A stretch of 41,481 bases of DNA from Actinomycetes bacterium (lineage in GTDB: Bacteria; Actinomycetota; Acidimicrobiia; Acidimicrobiales; Ilumatobacteraceae): assembly GCA_025351965.1 (NCBI GenBank), contig JANXUX010000045.1, positions 1 through 41,481 of the forward strand, given 5' to 3'. Below are positions 41,398 through 41,481 of this stretch, piece after piece (within the stretch, counting starts at the first letter, position 1; the number at the start of each line of letters is the position of its first letter). The notes under the pieces were generated by a model. That model did not search any database, was not told the origin of the DNA, and was given only the letters and a program-made list of their open reading frames with translations. Both the position numbers and the translations under genes were made by a program.

Positions 41398-41481
41398 TCA
41401 GCCCGGGCCGGGACACGGCGAAACGGGGGCTCCGGGCACCGTCGTGGTGGTCGTCGTGGTCGTGGTGGTCGTCGTGGTCGT
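41398..41481 (-). CDS. C-terminal end of a poly-threonine-tailed protein (truncated by window edge)
   Basis: The minus-strand frame from the right edge reads fourteen Thr codons (ACC/ACG), then VPGAPVSPCPGPG and TGA at 41398-41400, 15 bp before the VOC start. The tract is seen on the plus strand as repeated CGTGGT units. Long Thr runs followed by Pro/Gly are typical linkers or tails of secreted actinobacterial proteins. Only 27 residues are visible, so the coding assignment depends on sequence beyond the window. Confidence 0.45.
   Translation of the reverse strand, partial: TTTTTTTTTTTTTTVPGAPVSPCPGPG

Noticed and set aside
41441-41481. Simple-sequence GTGGTCGTC repeat as a non-coding satellite
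   Set aside because: In frame on the minus strand it encodes a run of Thr leading to a sensible Pro/Gly tail and stop, so a coding explanation is preferred.

Overview
The window is high-GC, densely coded DNA with many GTG/TTG starts and short ATGA/GTGA overlaps. Gene content suggests an actinobacterium, possibly of the Acidimicrobiia (Ilumatobacter-like); the lineage is inference and could not be checked. Two parts meet at a tRNA-Lys(TTT) gene (29744-29818).

Left of the tRNA (1-29743) lies what looks like the right-hand part of an integrated mobile element. Next to the tRNA 3' end sit a tyrosine recombinase (28612-29679), a small excisionase-like helix-turn-helix protein (28370-28588) and a 1400-residue MobF relaxase-helicase (24133-28335), preceded by a repeat-rich, gene-free stretch that is a good oriT candidate. 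No type IV secretion gene or coupling protein is visible, and I found no second copy of the tRNA 3' end, so the left boundary is probably outside the window. The cargo is a metal (mainly copper) homeostasis island: DUF305 lipoprotein, a CopC-CopD-peptidoglycan-binding fusion broken by one frameshift, a secreted Met/His/Cys peptide, a DUF4395 membrane protein, a methyltransferase, an ArsR-type repressor with a P-type ATPase, a two-gene ABC exporter, an MFS exporter, an operon of three tiny overlapping genes, a DUF1269-nitrilase-NUDIX operon, a CopA-type ATPase operon, a Met-rich multicopper oxidase, and a NarL-type two-component system followed by an orphan receiver protein. A near-identical dyad lies upstream of the DUF305 and copCD genes, with half-site copies upstream of other island genes, which suggests a shared metal-responsive regulator.

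Right of the tRNA, 29819-35671 is a zone of decay and addiction modules: a 5'-truncated transposase, VapBC-type and ParDE-type toxin-antitoxin pairs, an IS6-type transposase fragment, a NERD-domain fragment, a secreted trypsin-like protease, an NAD-dependent epimerase and an internally deleted PPOX-type flavin/F420 enzyme gene. From 35672 to the end the DNA looks like ordinary chromosome: M24 peptidase, family III CoA-transferase, divergent enoyl-CoA hydratase, a small conserved protein, a HisC-like aminotransferase overlapping a VOC/glyoxalase gene, and the poly-threonine C-terminus of a protein running off the right edge.

The cargo genes form a plausible periplasm-to-export copper chain: binding (DUF305, CopC, small His/Met proteins), oxidation (multicopper oxidase), efflux (two P-type ATPases, ABC and MFS exporters) and control (ArsR, two-component system, dyad operators). 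Island edges and interior carry gene remnants (AraC C-terminus, methyltransferase fragment, DUF6629-like protein), consistent with repeated insertion and deletion.
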